From assembly GCA_964030475.1 (NCBI GenBank), contig CAXIPT010000001.1, positions 15,027,530 to 15,091,529 of the forward strand: a stretch of DNA of 64,000 nucleotides, given 5' to 3'. Under the pieces are notes generated by a model. The model saw nothing but the letters and a program-made list of their open reading frames with translations. It was not told where the DNA came from and did not search any database. The translations under genes were made by a program, and so were the position numbers. This document shows positions 51,801 through 63,139 of the stretch, piece by piece (position 1 is the first letter of the stretch; every line of letters begins with the position of its first letter). Source of the stretch: Tethya wilhelma (lineage: Eukaryota; Porifera; Demospongiae; Tethyida; Tethyidae).

Positions 51801-52648
51801 CCTGTATCTAACGTTCAAGTTTCTACCATTGATGCTACATCAGTGAGAGTGACTTGGGAGCCTCTTGACATCCCTGAGATAACAGGATACCAGGTGTACT
51901 ATTCTCTAGATATCTCTGAGAGCAGGAAGAGACAGAGTGATAGTTTTACAGAGGTAGAAGGACGAGAAACAAACTCTGCAACAATAGGAGGTCTTATCAG
52001 TGGTGCAACCTACTCCTTTAGTGTGGTGGGTGTGGCTAGACTAGAAGGAGACTTAGAGGAGCTTATTGTAGGAGAAAGAGGTCCCAGACTGACTCATACA
52101 GTTCTCATGGTCACGACATCCCATACAGTTCTCATGGTTACCACATCCCCCAATGGTATGTTTATACTAGTCTAACAGAGTTTTAGTTTTCCAATACAAA
52201 TTTTTACGTAAACATTACATGTGCATTTCTGTTACAGTGGACCAATATATTGGAGTTGGAGCAGTAATAGGAATAGGTATTGGGGCTGTCATCATCATTC
52301 TGGCCTACTCTGTGGTTGTATTGATTGTGTGTCTTTGGAAGAACAAACAAAGGTACTATAATGGTGTCCATGCATTCTCATGTAAATTTATGGAAATTAC
52401 CTATATAATTCTTCAATAGGAGCCAACACAACTTAAACAGTAACGTGGAGTTCTCACAGAACTTGGAATCAGATCATAAAAACATGGAGGCTGGGAATGA
52501 AACAGTTTATGAAGAAATACCCATGGCTACAAAATCACCGAGAGTATTGGAGAATCGTTTTGTCGCTGCGGATTACGAACTACCAATATCCACCAACATG
52601 GCATACATGGTCACTCAAGATGATGGTCTACTGGAACACAAAAAATAA
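48887..52648 (+). CDS. FN3-repeat transmembrane receptor with tyrosine motifs in the tail
   Basis: A type I cell-surface protein, 857 residues. Exons: 48887-48971 (signal peptide, MNCSVWIFLVVLGSLSGA), 49377-49715, 49911-50210, 50298-50558, 50650-50964, 51038-51337, 51446-51718, 51799-52155, 52238-52352 and 52420-52648. The ectodomain has a sponge-style N-terminal module (exon 2), an Ig-like strand-rich module (exon 3, TAVSPLLTEPPTYTLTA) and about five FN3 domains, one per exon and all phase 1-1, which favours domain shuffling. The TM helix is in exon 9 (GVGAVIGIGIGAVIIILAYS), ending KNKQR. The 76-residue tail has TVYEEIPM (Tyr812), ADYELP (Tyr834) and MAYMVT (Tyr844). YEEI is the classic Src-family SH2 ligand. 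FN3 exon 6 resembles the FN3 domain of the phosphatase at 120-431. No enzyme domain is present. Exon 2 has an alternative in-frame acceptor 24 bp upstream. The ligand is unknown. Confidence 0.87.
49094..49151. mobile_element. MITE of the TAGCCTCG family, copy 3
   Basis: A 58-bp element, TAGCCTCGTTCCCAGG to CCTGGGTACGAGGCT, flanked by the perfect 10-bp direct repeat AGCAAAAATC (49084-49093 and 49152-49161). It lies in intron 1 of the FN3 receptor. Confidence 0.85.
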
Positions 52649-53273
52649 TGACACTATACAGATCCCAGTGTACATGCATTATGTGTTTGTGAGCTGCAGA
52701 TCTGTTTGGTAGCACCATGCACACTTTATTAATTTTGTTGTTGTACTGTCCTGCATGCATCAATCATAAATTCTGAAAAGCTAGCATTATAATTATATGG
52801 CAACCCACTAGTCACATGCAACATACCACAGAAGCAGAGTTAGCAGACATGTATGCATTGTTTGATAAATAAATAATAAGAGGGGAAAATATACAATCAC
52901 ATAAAACAAAAAATGTTTGAACACAAAATTAACGTCAATAGCTTATACTAATTTTGCTCATTGGATGACTTGCTACAGCACTAGGAGTGGGAGAGGAGGT
53001 GGAGTGAAGGTGCATGGGAGGCAATTAAAGATACATACGTATACATGATCACCAATTGTACACTATAAGCACACACACTAAAGGGTTGGCTTACTTTTAC
53101 TTAATGATCATTGATAGTGTATGCAACCTCATGAGAGGTGGAGAGGGGTGGCATTAAGAGAGGTAATACTTTGTTCTAAACTTGATGGTCATGATCTGTC
53201 AATACTTACATTAAATTGTGCACCACAGTATTGTTGTATAATATTGTTGATTTTACCGTTGCATTAATTTTTA
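52649..53273. other. 3' flank of the FN3 receptor
   Basis: AT-rich sequence with an AATAAATAA near 52866 that could serve as a polyadenylation signal. No gene seen. Confidence 0.5.
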
Positions 53274-53465
53274 TGTACAATTGTTTTGGGAAAACCATTG
53301 GTGCATAAGAATGTATGAATACTATTGTATATAACCCTCATTTTATAGTAAGATTCACTGATTGAAATTGTTGTCAGAGGCTGATGAAAAGAGGCCACTA
53401 ATTCCTTGGTACAGATCACAGAGAGGTTCATGTGAAGTGATTAAAATTACTAGATCTCTCAGTAT
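53274..53465. repeat. Second copy of the receptor upstream segment
   Basis: The counterpart of 48236-48450, with substitutions and small indels. It precedes the decayed receptor exon at 54077-54335 at a similar order and spacing, supporting an ancient tandem duplication. Confidence 0.7.
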
Positions 53466-54076
53466 AGAATAAGTATTATCATGCATATTATGATAATAAA
53501 GTACTATGACATTGTTACAGTATAGAACCAATAATAAAAGTGACGTGCTCACCAGTATTGCAGATAACACTGATATGAGGATTGTGATATGTCACGGTAC
53601 TGAATGCTAAGAATGTGCACCCTAAAATTAAGTAATTTTCGAGTTCACATTCTTATAGCTATGCTATATGTCTTGAGGTATATTAATTAGAAGTTGTAAG
53701 GATGGTACTTGTAATATCGTGAGTAGTAAGGGCTTTAACAACTTCTTTTAGTATCCAAATATATACCAAGACAAAATACAAGAACAGAGTAGTTGCTTAA
53801 ATACAAAAGGGAGAACATCTAGAACATTCTAAAGTCACACACATCCTGTCTACACATTAACTATTCACTAGCTAGACATAAAGCTAAGCATTCTATAGCA
53901 CAAAGTGAAAAAGAGATATACCACATCACAAAAGCAAGTGATAAAATCATACCTATCTTGAAATTCTAAAAGTGTGATTAACAGGAAGTACTCTAAGATA
54001 GAAGGTAAACATCAATACAATTAAAATATTACTAAAGAGTTCTAAAGAGTTCAAAGGATTATCACAGTACTGGTAC

Positions 54077-54335
54077 ACTCTCTATTGTGACTCCCTATTC
54101 TGGATCTTTTATTTTTGCTATCCTATAATGATGAAAAGAAAGCTGTGGTTTCTTTTGGATCATATCAGCCAAAAGATTCTCCAATGGTTAATGAATCACC
54201 CAACTGATCATGAGATGAAGAAGAGATTCATTAGAGTAATCTGGTAGTCAGAATGGAGTGTTCATTTCCTTCTGATGCCATGCAATGGAGGCCAACAGCT
54301 AGAGTATCTACTTTGGCTTGTACTCACGAAGTAAG
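54077..54335 (+). pseudogene. Decayed copy of FN3 receptor exon 2
   Basis: It matches 49460-49716 over most of its length (TTGTGACTCCCTATTCTGGAT, CCAAAAGATTCTCCAATGG, the ending CTTTGGCTTGTAC then ACGAAGTAAG). Several deletions and insertions break the frame. The donor GTAAG is still present. No other exons of this copy are recognisable. Confidence 0.8.
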
Positions 54336-54809
54336 TTACAATATGTTTTCTTTAGCTGTGTTGTTTGTGTTATTTTAGCAATGTACACTAACTTTGCAAA
54401 CTATAACAACATACACAATAATAGCTAAATGTTTCTTACCATAATATTAAATGTCATTTGCTGTGAGAGACAATCACCACAACTATCTCACCAAAATTTA
54501 ATATCCAACATAATTCACATTAATTTCCACATGAAACACGTACACATTGACATTGCTCCAATATAGTATATATGACATGCAGAAACTGTGGTCATGATCA
54601 GAGACTCCAAGGATGAATTTAATAATTCAATCCAGTGGATCATAAACTTTTAATTCAAGTTATTAATTTTACGATTTGAATATCTAATGATGCTCATACA
54701 GCAGTGAACTGACACAATAGTTAACTTTGTTAGCTTAATTTACCTGTTTGTGTTGTGACTCAGAGGGGTTGTATCAAATAACTGTTGAGATACAGTGTAC
54801 ATAGTTCTN

Positions 54810-54836
54810 TTTTTTTTTTTTTTTTTTTTTTTTTTT
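54810..54836. repeat. Poly-T tract next to an N
   Basis: A run of T follows the single N at 54809. It is either an assembly-gap edge or the tail of an inserted element. Confidence 0.7.
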
Positions 54837-55140
54837 GACGGTTTTGTAAAAAAAATAGCAGCCAGCTAGGCTAATGTATTTTCAAATTCAGGCTCGCCCC
54901 ATTGGAACGGTGAAACATTGAGGCAACTGTAACGGCGTTGACCAAACCGGAATAGCTATGCTCAAATTACACGAAAAATTAAAAGAAAATTAAACATCCT
55001 GGCCTCAGATTTATTTACGGTAATTCTATTTACACGCGCGCACGCAAAATCGAAGAACATTGAAAGAGCTGGACGTGCACAGATCGACTCTGAAAAGTCC
55101 TTCAAGCATATGCTTCAAGTTAGTTGTTGCTTTTGTCTAA

Positions 55141-55345
55141 CAGTACTGGCAGCCTATCACTCACAGTCAGCTCAGCCTGGCAGTACTTCCACTCATGTCG
55201 TCAGCTAAGCATGACAGTACTGCCACTCACAGTCAGCTCAATCTGACAGTACCGCCACTCAGTCTCACAGCCTGACAGTAATGCCACTCAGTCTCACAGC
55301 CTGACAGTAATGCCACTCACAGTCAGCTAAGCCTAGCTTATTTCT
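55141..55345. repeat. Minisatellite built on CTGACAGTA..GCCACTCA
   Basis: Six or so imperfect units of about 29-45 bp. Two central units (AATGCCACTCAGTCTCACAG core) are identical. No coding function seen. Confidence 0.75.
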
Positions 55346-55689
55346 TCACTCCTTCCCAGGCGAATGGGCAGCCAGCCTGCTTGTGGCCTTGAGTTGTACT
55401 TATAACATATTCTCAATTTTGCCTTTAACAAGAGTACTGAGATTATAATCATGCTCTTATCTACTTTGTAATAGCATAGTCCTGTGAATGAAGATCCTTC
55501 GCTCAGGCTCGCCCAACGATGTTTCCATCTGACTAGTAATTATAATGCATGTAAGTAGGTTGTTACATGATGGGGGTAGATGCCATGTACGTATATGTAC
55601 ATGTAGGCATGACGTAGGTGACATCATAGTGACATGTCCAGTACAGTGATCGTGATCAGATTCGGAAGTTACGGGTCATTGATCGTATG

Positions 55690-55771
55690 GCAAGCGGTTT
55701 GTAACAAAAATCAAAAGGTGACGTTACGTCTAGAAATTACGTTACGTACGTACGTCATGATGTCAGGGAAA
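55690..55771 (+). repeat. Left terminal inverted repeat
   Basis: Reverse complement of 62199-62279 with one extra A. It includes the palindromic core GTTACGTACGTACGT. Confidence 0.9.
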
Positions 55772-55943
55772 TACCGTAACGTATATAGTACGTACGTACG
55801 TCAGAAATGACGTTACGTCTAGAATAAAAAATGACGTACGTTGGAATGTAATATAATCAGTACAGTGTTTTAACTTGACGATACCTTACCAATCTCGTGC
55901 AATATCTAGTTATCCCGGCGGTACCTTACCAATATTGTGCAAA

Positions 55944-58248
55944 ATGGGTGAAGAGTCTGGTTTAAGTTCTTGGACTAGATATTTTGATGATATCAGTCAG
56001 TTTTTGGAAAATTCGGAGCGTCAGTACGGTGTTGCAAATGCAAATTTTTGTGAGTATGTTGTAGAACGATTAGAACTTAGCATTGATGTCTGTACTCGCC
56101 TCAGTGATGAAATGATATCAAGAGTAGTAGTTGATGATGATGATGAAAGTGAGATTTATGTTGAAGAATACAGATCCAATCTTTTGGGTTTGGTAGAGTG
56201 TTTAAGGACTATACATAGTATATGGTTAAGTTATGAAGATATTGTTGGTGCCAGGGCTGAGAGTTTTAGGTATCGATATCAAATTGAAACTTTATCAACA
56301 CATGGTAGAGGACGTCCTCGCTTTAACATCAGTAGAGAACAGCTATTACACTTATCATCACTTGATTTCACTTGGACTGAGATTGCATCACTACTAGGAG
56401 TTTCAAGAATGACTATATATAGGTAAGCATGTCCCATGATAATCATCCTGCCTATAGCTTTAAATTTAATTAATACTTATCATTATAACCTCTATCCAGA
56501 AGGCGAGAAGAATTTGGTATGCTTGATGATTCATCAAGTTCCATATCAGATGAAGAGCTCAGAGAAGTTGTGCAAAGAATGCAACTCGAGTCACCAACAG
56601 TGGGAGCTACACTGGTAGTTGGAAGAATTAGAAGCCAGGGATACCACGTGTCAAGAGAAAGAGTTAGAAATGCATTAAGGAATGCAGATCCATTAAGTTC
56701 AGCTTTGAGGTGGACTGGAGGATTGAGCCGACGACAACCATATTCAGTTGCAGGCCCAAACTCTTTATGGCATATCGGTTAGACTTTGATGTGTGTGCAT
56801 GCGTATACTCATGTGTTTGTGTGTGTGCATCATCAATGTTTGTGGCTGTGACATGCATTGTTAGGTGATGAAGCAGAGGAGGTATAGGAAACATTTCACT
56901 ATTGTCTAGTGAGCAGACTGATTAGTTTTGTTATACCTCTAGAAGCGATCATTGATTTAGCAGGAGATTTAACCCTTTTGACGTACTGCTGAGGATGTCG
57001 AAATTTATGTTTTCTTGAATCAGCAGAACAAGAGGAACAACTTGATACTAGTTTATAAATGGAAGACCAAAGCTGGCCTGAAAGCATGGTGTTGCTTTAT
57101 GTGAGCACACCCTAAAATGACAACTTTTCCATTTTCCCATTGAAAAATTAATGTATTAACATAACTCTGCCCACTTTTATTACCAATTTTAGCCCCTTCG
57201 TATATACAACCACATAAACCAAAAATTTTATTATTGAATTATCATGTGCAAGCACAATATGGAAGCTTTTACGGTCTGCCAAGTACTTTTATTAATTTTG
57301 GTCATAGCGGGTTAACTCAGAGTTAATTAACATTGAGTCTGTATATAGCCAGACAACATGATGAAAAAAAAAGCAGAATGCAGCCTAGTCAAATGTATAC
57401 ATATCCTATATACTTTCTGTGCAATAGTATAGCTGCTGGTAAAGCAGTTAATTATTTTATACAATGTCATAAATGTAACATTTTTAGATTCTCATCACAA
57501 GCTGATAAGGTGGCGATTAGTCACTCACGGATGCATAGATGGCTACAGTCGCCTAGTAACATACTTACACTGCTGTGGGAATAACAAAGCTACAACTGTA
57601 TATGAGCAGTTTCTGAATGCTGTGAGAGAGTATCACTTACCATCACGAATTAGAACAGACCAAGGTGGGGAAAACGTACTGGTTGCCCAACATATGCTGG
57701 AAAGTAGAGGTGCAGAAAGGAGATCTGTAATTGTTGGTTCGTCAGTCCACAATCAAAGAATAGAACGTCTCTGGCGAGATATGCATCGGTGTGTCACCTC
57801 AGTGTTCTACAAACTGTTCTATTTTATGGAGCAAACTGACATTCTTGATCCTTTAAATGAGGAACATCTATATGCACTACATTATGTTTACATACCACGG
57901 ATAAACCATGCATTGTCAGAATTTAGAAAAGGCTGGAATTTTCATCCTATTAGAAGTGCACACCACAAATCACCTCATCAATTATTCACTGCTGGCATGC
58001 TATTATTGCAGCATTCTGGACTTACAGCTTTGGATTTTTTCAATGATGTTGAGGAATCTTACGGAACAGATATTGGTGCACCACTACCTCCAGAAGAAGG
58101 ACCAGTTGTGGTCCCAGATATTGCAGTTGTTTTAAGTTCTGAAAATTATGCAGATCTCAAGAGAAATGTTAATCCTTTGTCACATTCAGATGAATTTGGG
58201 ATTGATTTATATGAACAGGTATTACAATTTGTTTCAGACCTTAACTAA
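55944..58248 (+). CDS. DDE integrase-type transposase
   Basis: The enzyme that should cut and rejoin the element ends. Exons 55944-56422, 56500-56777 and 57488-58248 join in frame to 505 residues. The ATG at 55944 is the first in-frame ATG of the conserved part; an upstream in-frame extension to about 55875 exists but has no ATG. Residues about 125-170 form a helix-turn-helix ([37 protein letters not shown]). The catalytic core reads WHID (Asp253, split by intron 2), RTDQGGEN (Asp310) and QRIERLWRD (Glu345), that is DD34E, followed by a helix-rich C-terminus ([33 protein letters not shown]). All three acidic residues are present and there are no in-frame stops. It faces the HECT gene tail to tail, with 355 bp between stops. 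Confidence 0.88.
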
Positions 58249-58603
58249 CTAATGCTTATGTATTAATAATTTTATATTGGCAATGTGTACCCTGCATGCA
58301 GGTTATCAAAATCATTGAATTATAATTGAAATTAAACTTAATTGCCAAAAATCAACTTTAACATTGACAATGTACAATGGTCATGTATAATGAATCAGAT
58401 CCATGAGGAATGCATGCCAAATCAAAACAGTATAATGAAGTATTAATTATTAATAATGACGTGTATACGTATAAACATAGAGTTCATAAACCATACAGTG
58501 TTCACCAATAATATAACTTTTGATTAAGTTACTGATCAGTATACTTATGTCTAGCTAATGCAACACATAATGTAACCAGTACTAACGTTATGAAAATTAT
58601 CCA

Positions 58604-61600
58604 TTAGATAGAGTCCATAAACCAAGATAGCTCAGGGTCATCGAGAATGGCCATCCATTCACTATGGAAATCACTATAATTAGCATAGCTCACAGGAAGC
58701 TCTATGACACAATCACATGTGTGTGCAATAGGCCTTCGTGTAAATCCTTCAAGACGATTAAAGACCAATTGCAATCGACTCACAGTAAGAACACTGCTGC
58801 CTGTTGTAAACCGAAGAAACCTCTGTATGGTGCTAGTCGACATGTTTCCAATCATCTCTACAAGGTACCCATGGACACGCATTTCAGCTGGGTTCATTGT
58901 ATCAGGTGTAGTGATGATATCTAATACTTTCCTGCATGACACTGCAAGGGTCCTGTAAATGGAGCGTACACCTTCAACTGACCTTGTATTCCAGAACTCA
59001 GCATGATCAGTTGGAATCCCTGAATGCATCATAGAAATTGCAGCTGCTGGCTTACAACAAAACTCAAATTTAGCAACCTGAATCAAACACTCCAACAGAT
59101 TAGAAGGTGTAGGCATACGTCGGCAACCAAACCTGCTAAGAGTAGAGAGCAGATTTTCCTGAATCTCCGGAGAAAATGTTGCATGTTGTACATTAAGTGC
59201 CTCAGTAAACAGGGCCCTTTCAGTAGCTGAGATATAATCGAGAAATGCTTCTTGCAAAATAGTGTTTGGAATTGTAGCCCCAGGTCCACAAAGAATTCCA
59301 ATAAGACAAGGAAGAGCAATTCTCACAGGAATATACCCACATACCAGGTACCCATGGGATATAATTGTTCCCACAACAGGCAACAGAGAAATGTCTGTCT
59401 GTGGACAAAGCATGGGAACTAACAGTGTTGATCCATCAAAATTCAAGGAATAAGATTTTTCCCAAAATGCAGAATACATTTCTCTTGTTACTCCTCCCTG
59501 ATCCACAGCCATTTCACCCTCAAACCGCACACGAATTGGAAATTCACCCACAATGGATCCACTCACAGATGTATACATCCTCACAACATCTTCATATATG
59601 TTACAGCGATGCACAGTGCGAGTATACCCAGCAGTAGTATCAAGATTCATCATGTAGGTGATTCTCTCTATAATTTTTAAAAAAATAATAATAAACAAAC
59701 CAATACAAAAATAACTATAGTGACTAAAACAACAGTAGCATATTTGTTATAGTCCATAGTGTACAAACCTTTTTCCTGATGTTCCTGATGGCAATGAAAG
59801 CTTTGTACTTCATCGAAAGTGTGGTCCTCCTATTCAATAATTATTGTGTCAAACCATTGTGTCTATACTCGGAAGAAAAGTGTATGTATACCTTTGAGCT
59901 AAACTCCAGTGCATCAAGAAACTGATCAATTTCATCCTCAGGCTGATCCGCACATTCTTCAATCATGATAACGCTATCAGGTACTTGGTGAGAACTAATG
60001 CTATCATCTCCAACAACTGAAAGGGACAGTTTCAAGCGAGGTACACTCACACTAAGAGTAAACGGCGGTGGAACACCTTTGGAAAGTACATATCGGTAGA
60101 GGTCCTATATAAAACCATAGAGAATAGCAATTAAAGTGGACAATATACTATGATGGATTTACAATACCTTAACTGATGAAGTAGATGAAAAAGAAAATTC
60201 CATCTTTTTGCCCGAGCCCTCTTTAAAAGCAACTTTTACAGCACCATCACAGTCTTTTTGAAACAATTGAACACAGTCACACCTTAAGTCATCAATTCTC
60301 TGGTAGCAAAAATTAAGCAGCACATTATAATCATGCATGTAATTTTGATTGACCATGCATGCAGAAGACCACACACCTTTTTCCTGACACTTTCAGCTTC
60401 AGACTTTGCAGCCTGCAAAAGAGAGGCTGACAATAATATTGTATACATGCATTTCTATGTGCCAACCCTTTACCCTATAGTATGGGTTCATAATTATGAT
60501 ATTAAACTTATGTACTTTGTCCTTATCAGCTTGTAGAGACTGTTCAAAAGCAATATCCTGTTCCTCACGAATCATTCTCCATTCTTGAAGTGACTCCTGG
60601 GATGTACTAGGCCCACTGCTACATCCTCCATCATCAGACAAAACACTAGTACTTCCAGACAATGTGGTTTGCTGAGGGAGATTACTAGTTCCACTAGCTA
60701 ATATATGTACAAAAAATATAATAGGGTGTCTTATATACACTGATTACAGAAGATTATACTAGAATTATTATTTTTTTTGTTATACCATGAGAGCTAGAAG
60801 TTTCAATGGCACCAGTGGGAGGATTAACAGCTTCATTGCCATCAGAGAAAGTGGTGGTATTGGGAAAAGTTCCTTGAGAAATGGGATCTGTATTGCATTA
60901 GTACACCATTCACAAGTATTGATGCAACAATCCTATAATGATAATTATCATTATACCATCATTAGTCTGCGTGCCATTGACATCAGTGTCTTTCTATATA
61001 GAAAAATAAAATAACATCATGAGGTATCTCACACAGTATTAAGTAATTTGTGGACTAACCTCTTCATCAGTATCACTGCTTAAAACTTGGGTGGCTTCTT
61101 GTTGAGCTTGAGGCATAGAACTTGAGCCATCAGTCTGCACAAATGGACAATATGTTAGAATGCAGGATAGCATGTATGGTTTTTACCAAACATATATAGA
61201 TGCTTCCTTGCCCAGCCAATTCAAAAATGCCATCTCCATTAAGATTGCTGTCAATCACCGTCCTGAAACGATTATCTTGGCCACATTTCAAGTACTGGAA
61301 CTCGTCTAACTTAAAGTCTGAAAATGCATCAACAATAGCATCTTTAACTTCCACCTCATTCATGTTTCTTCTAAAATTAATCCTCAACACACGGCCCTTC
61401 TTTGCAAGGCGTGTTCTAGTATATCCTTTCGGCACAAATACGGTTTTCTTTGGCAAAAAAACCACAAAAAAAAGTCGTGGTTTATTGCGAGTGTTTGTAG
61501 ACTTCTTCTTTCTCTTCTCAATCGCAACAACACATTCATCAGTTGGATCAAACTTCCTTTTCCGATTTGACTGTGAAAACACAGGATAGAGTTTCTTCAA

Positions 61601-62028
61601 TGCAGCTGCACTTTTTTCAGAAACTTTTCCAACTCTCTCACAATAATTTTGAGCTTTTGTGGTTGCTGCTCTCATCTGTCACAGTGAAACAATATACTCA
61701 CTAAGCGGGTGCAGCAATCAGTAATCACAGGTGTGCTTTATTTGAAATAACTTACCTCTGTTGTATTTCCCACAGATAATGTACAAATAGAGTTGTTTTC
61801 AATTGGCATGTCTCCATGCAATTCAACAAACTCTCCACCCCATTTTTCACTTTTCACTGAAATCACCAGCTTATTCTTATCTTCTTCTTCAAGAATATCT
61901 TCAAAAGTAAGCTTGGTAGCTTCTACAAGATACTTCTTTTCAGTTTCAGGATTTGGTGATGATTCAAAGCGAACAGTACGTTTTCTTTCGCCAAATCCAA
62001 CTAAAACTTCCTTGGTGGAGGCAGCCAT
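58604..62028 (-). CDS. Transposon-borne HECT-type E3 ubiquitin ligase
   Basis: A predicted ubiquitin ligase that takes ubiquitin onto a cysteine before passing it to a substrate. Eleven exons join in frame to 887 residues: 61756-62028, 61187-61675, 61060-61134, 60957-60993, 60786-60887, 60516-60697, 60377-60412, 60168-60299, 59892-60104, 59769-59829 and 58604-59667. The C-terminal 350 residues are a divergent HECT domain: RVRFEGEMAVDQGGVTREMY (N-lobe), FLRFTTGSSVL, and RRPIAHTCDCVIELPVSY, where the Cys at about residue 851 is in the catalytic position. Upstream is a segment REEQDIAFEQSLQADKDK, a charged helix like that before UBX domains of FAF proteins. The N-terminal 250 residues are basic (KRKKKSTNTRNKPRLFFVVF). 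It resembles the proteins annotated in other animals as G2/M phase-specific E3 ligase-like. ATG at 62028 is 171 bp inside the right TIR. Its role for the transposon is unknown. Confidence 0.85.
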
Positions 62029-62198
62029 AACTCAGTCAGTACCACGTGCATGATTTGGTGAAGCACGCATGCGCACTCATGCATCCCCAGGACCAATGAT
62101 TATACGCAATGTCGCCACGTCATTATAACGTAACGTCATTTTTTACGTTACGTATGTCATGTCAGGCATGCATTTCACGTAAGCGTCACGTAATGGAT

Positions 62199-62279
62199 TT
62201 TCCCTGACATCATGACGTACGTACGTAACGTAATTTCTAGACGTAACGTCACCTTTGATTTTTGTTACAAACCGCTTGC
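62199..62279 (-). repeat. Right terminal inverted repeat
   Basis: Partner of 55690-55771, in inverted orientation. Confidence 0.9.
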
Positions 62280-62353
62280 TCTAAGGCCTATAGGCCGTTC
62301 ATGTTCGTTTACTACATGCATATTGTCATGTGACTTGTTACGTCATGTAAACA

Positions 62354-62382
62354 GGGCGCGCGCCGGGCCCCGCCGGCCGGCC
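62354..62382. other. 29-bp block of only G and C
   Basis: It runs from GGGCGCGCGCC through GGGCCCC to GCCGGCCGGCC with no A or T. It lies 75 bp outside the right end of the transposon, in otherwise AT-rich DNA. Confidence 0.8.
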
Positions 62383-62802
62383 AGAAACGTAAACTGCGGC
62401 TAAAAGAGGCGAACCAAAATCATTGAAGCTTAGCAAGCTCCTGGAGAGACTGACTACAGTGGACTGATAAGATTAGAACCATTATAGTCACTGAAACCCA
62501 GAGGTTTAACTTATGATACAATGTGGTATATGGTTATATGTGGACTTATTATAGCTAGTGCTACTAAGGTACACAATGATACAATGGTGCAGTACACTAC
62601 ATAAAAGTACATCCTTCTCATCNTGGCAACCATTGCAATTATTGTAAGGGTAGCATTGTATTATGTAATGTGATGTTTGTACTATTTTTTGTTTATTTAT
62701 ATCGGACCTACAAAATAATTGGACGATTTTTTTTCCAAACAACAAAAACAAAAAACAATGATTTGTTTGCACAAAATTAACACCCAATCACACATTTCAA
62801 TA

Positions 62803-63138
62803 TTACTTCTTTTTATGTGAACTGGCAACGTATGTTTGTACTCTACAAGCACTGTTTAAAGTGGGTGGAGTTGTGGGTGGGGTCACATCCGATAGCAATG
62901 CACCATTGTCAATGGGTACTCTGATATCCTTTGATTGAGATGGCATTGCCATAGTAACAGGCTTGTTTTTCGAATGTGGTTTAGTAACTGATGCATTTTT
63001 AACCGTGGTTTCTATTCTGTGGGTTGGTTTATCTCTCTCTCTGTTGCTAGGGAAATGTCCTTTCTTAGTTACCGGTTTATCTTTCCAAGCTGAGGTACTC
63101 ACTGGTCCATCTCTCCTCCCAGTGTTCAGTGAGCTTGG
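62803..63138 (-). CDS. Possible 3'-terminal coding exon of an unknown gene, cut at an assembly join
   Basis: An open frame on the minus strand from the N at 63139 to a stop near 62803, about 110 codons. Its composition is Lys/Pro/Thr/Ser-rich (KDKPVTKKGHFPSNRERDK, DVTPPTTPPTLNSACR). No family is recognised. Its upstream part is missing because a different, plus-strand receptor exon starts immediately beyond the N. It could be real but chimerically joined, or fortuitous. Confidence 0.35.
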   Translation of the reverse strand, partial: PSSLNTGRRDGPVSTSAWKDKPVTKKGHFPSNRERDKPTHRIETTVKNASVTKPHSKNKPVTMAMPSQSKDIRVPIDNGALLSDVTPPTTPPTLNSACRVQTYVASSHKKK

Positions 63139-63139
63139 N

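Larger units (their letters stand above)
55690..62279. mobile_element. 6.6-kb DNA transposon carrying a DDE transposase and a HECT ubiquitin ligase
   Basis: Terminal inverted repeats of about 81 bp (55690-55771 and 62199-62279) match except for one indel. They begin GCAAGCGGTTTGTAAC and end at TGATGTCAGGGAAA. Just inside, both ends carry several ACGTTACGT and TGACGTACGT motifs, plausible transposase-binding sites. Inside are two convergent multi-exon genes with intact frames: a transposase on the plus strand and a HECT E3 ligase on the minus strand, each starting near one TIR. No target-site duplication is obvious at the outer edges. The transposase looks like the eukaryotic relatives of IS3-type integrases; I recall such a group being called IS3EU but could not check it. 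The near-perfect TIRs and open frames suggest recent activity. Confidence 0.88.

Noticed and set aside
55141..55345. Possible CRISPR-like array
   Set aside because: Repeats are imperfect and contiguous without unique spacers, and the DNA is animal. It is a minisatellite.
56899..57087. Minus-strand open frame within transposase intron 2 as a third transposon gene
   Set aside because: Short, no domain, no splice partner; intron sequence only.
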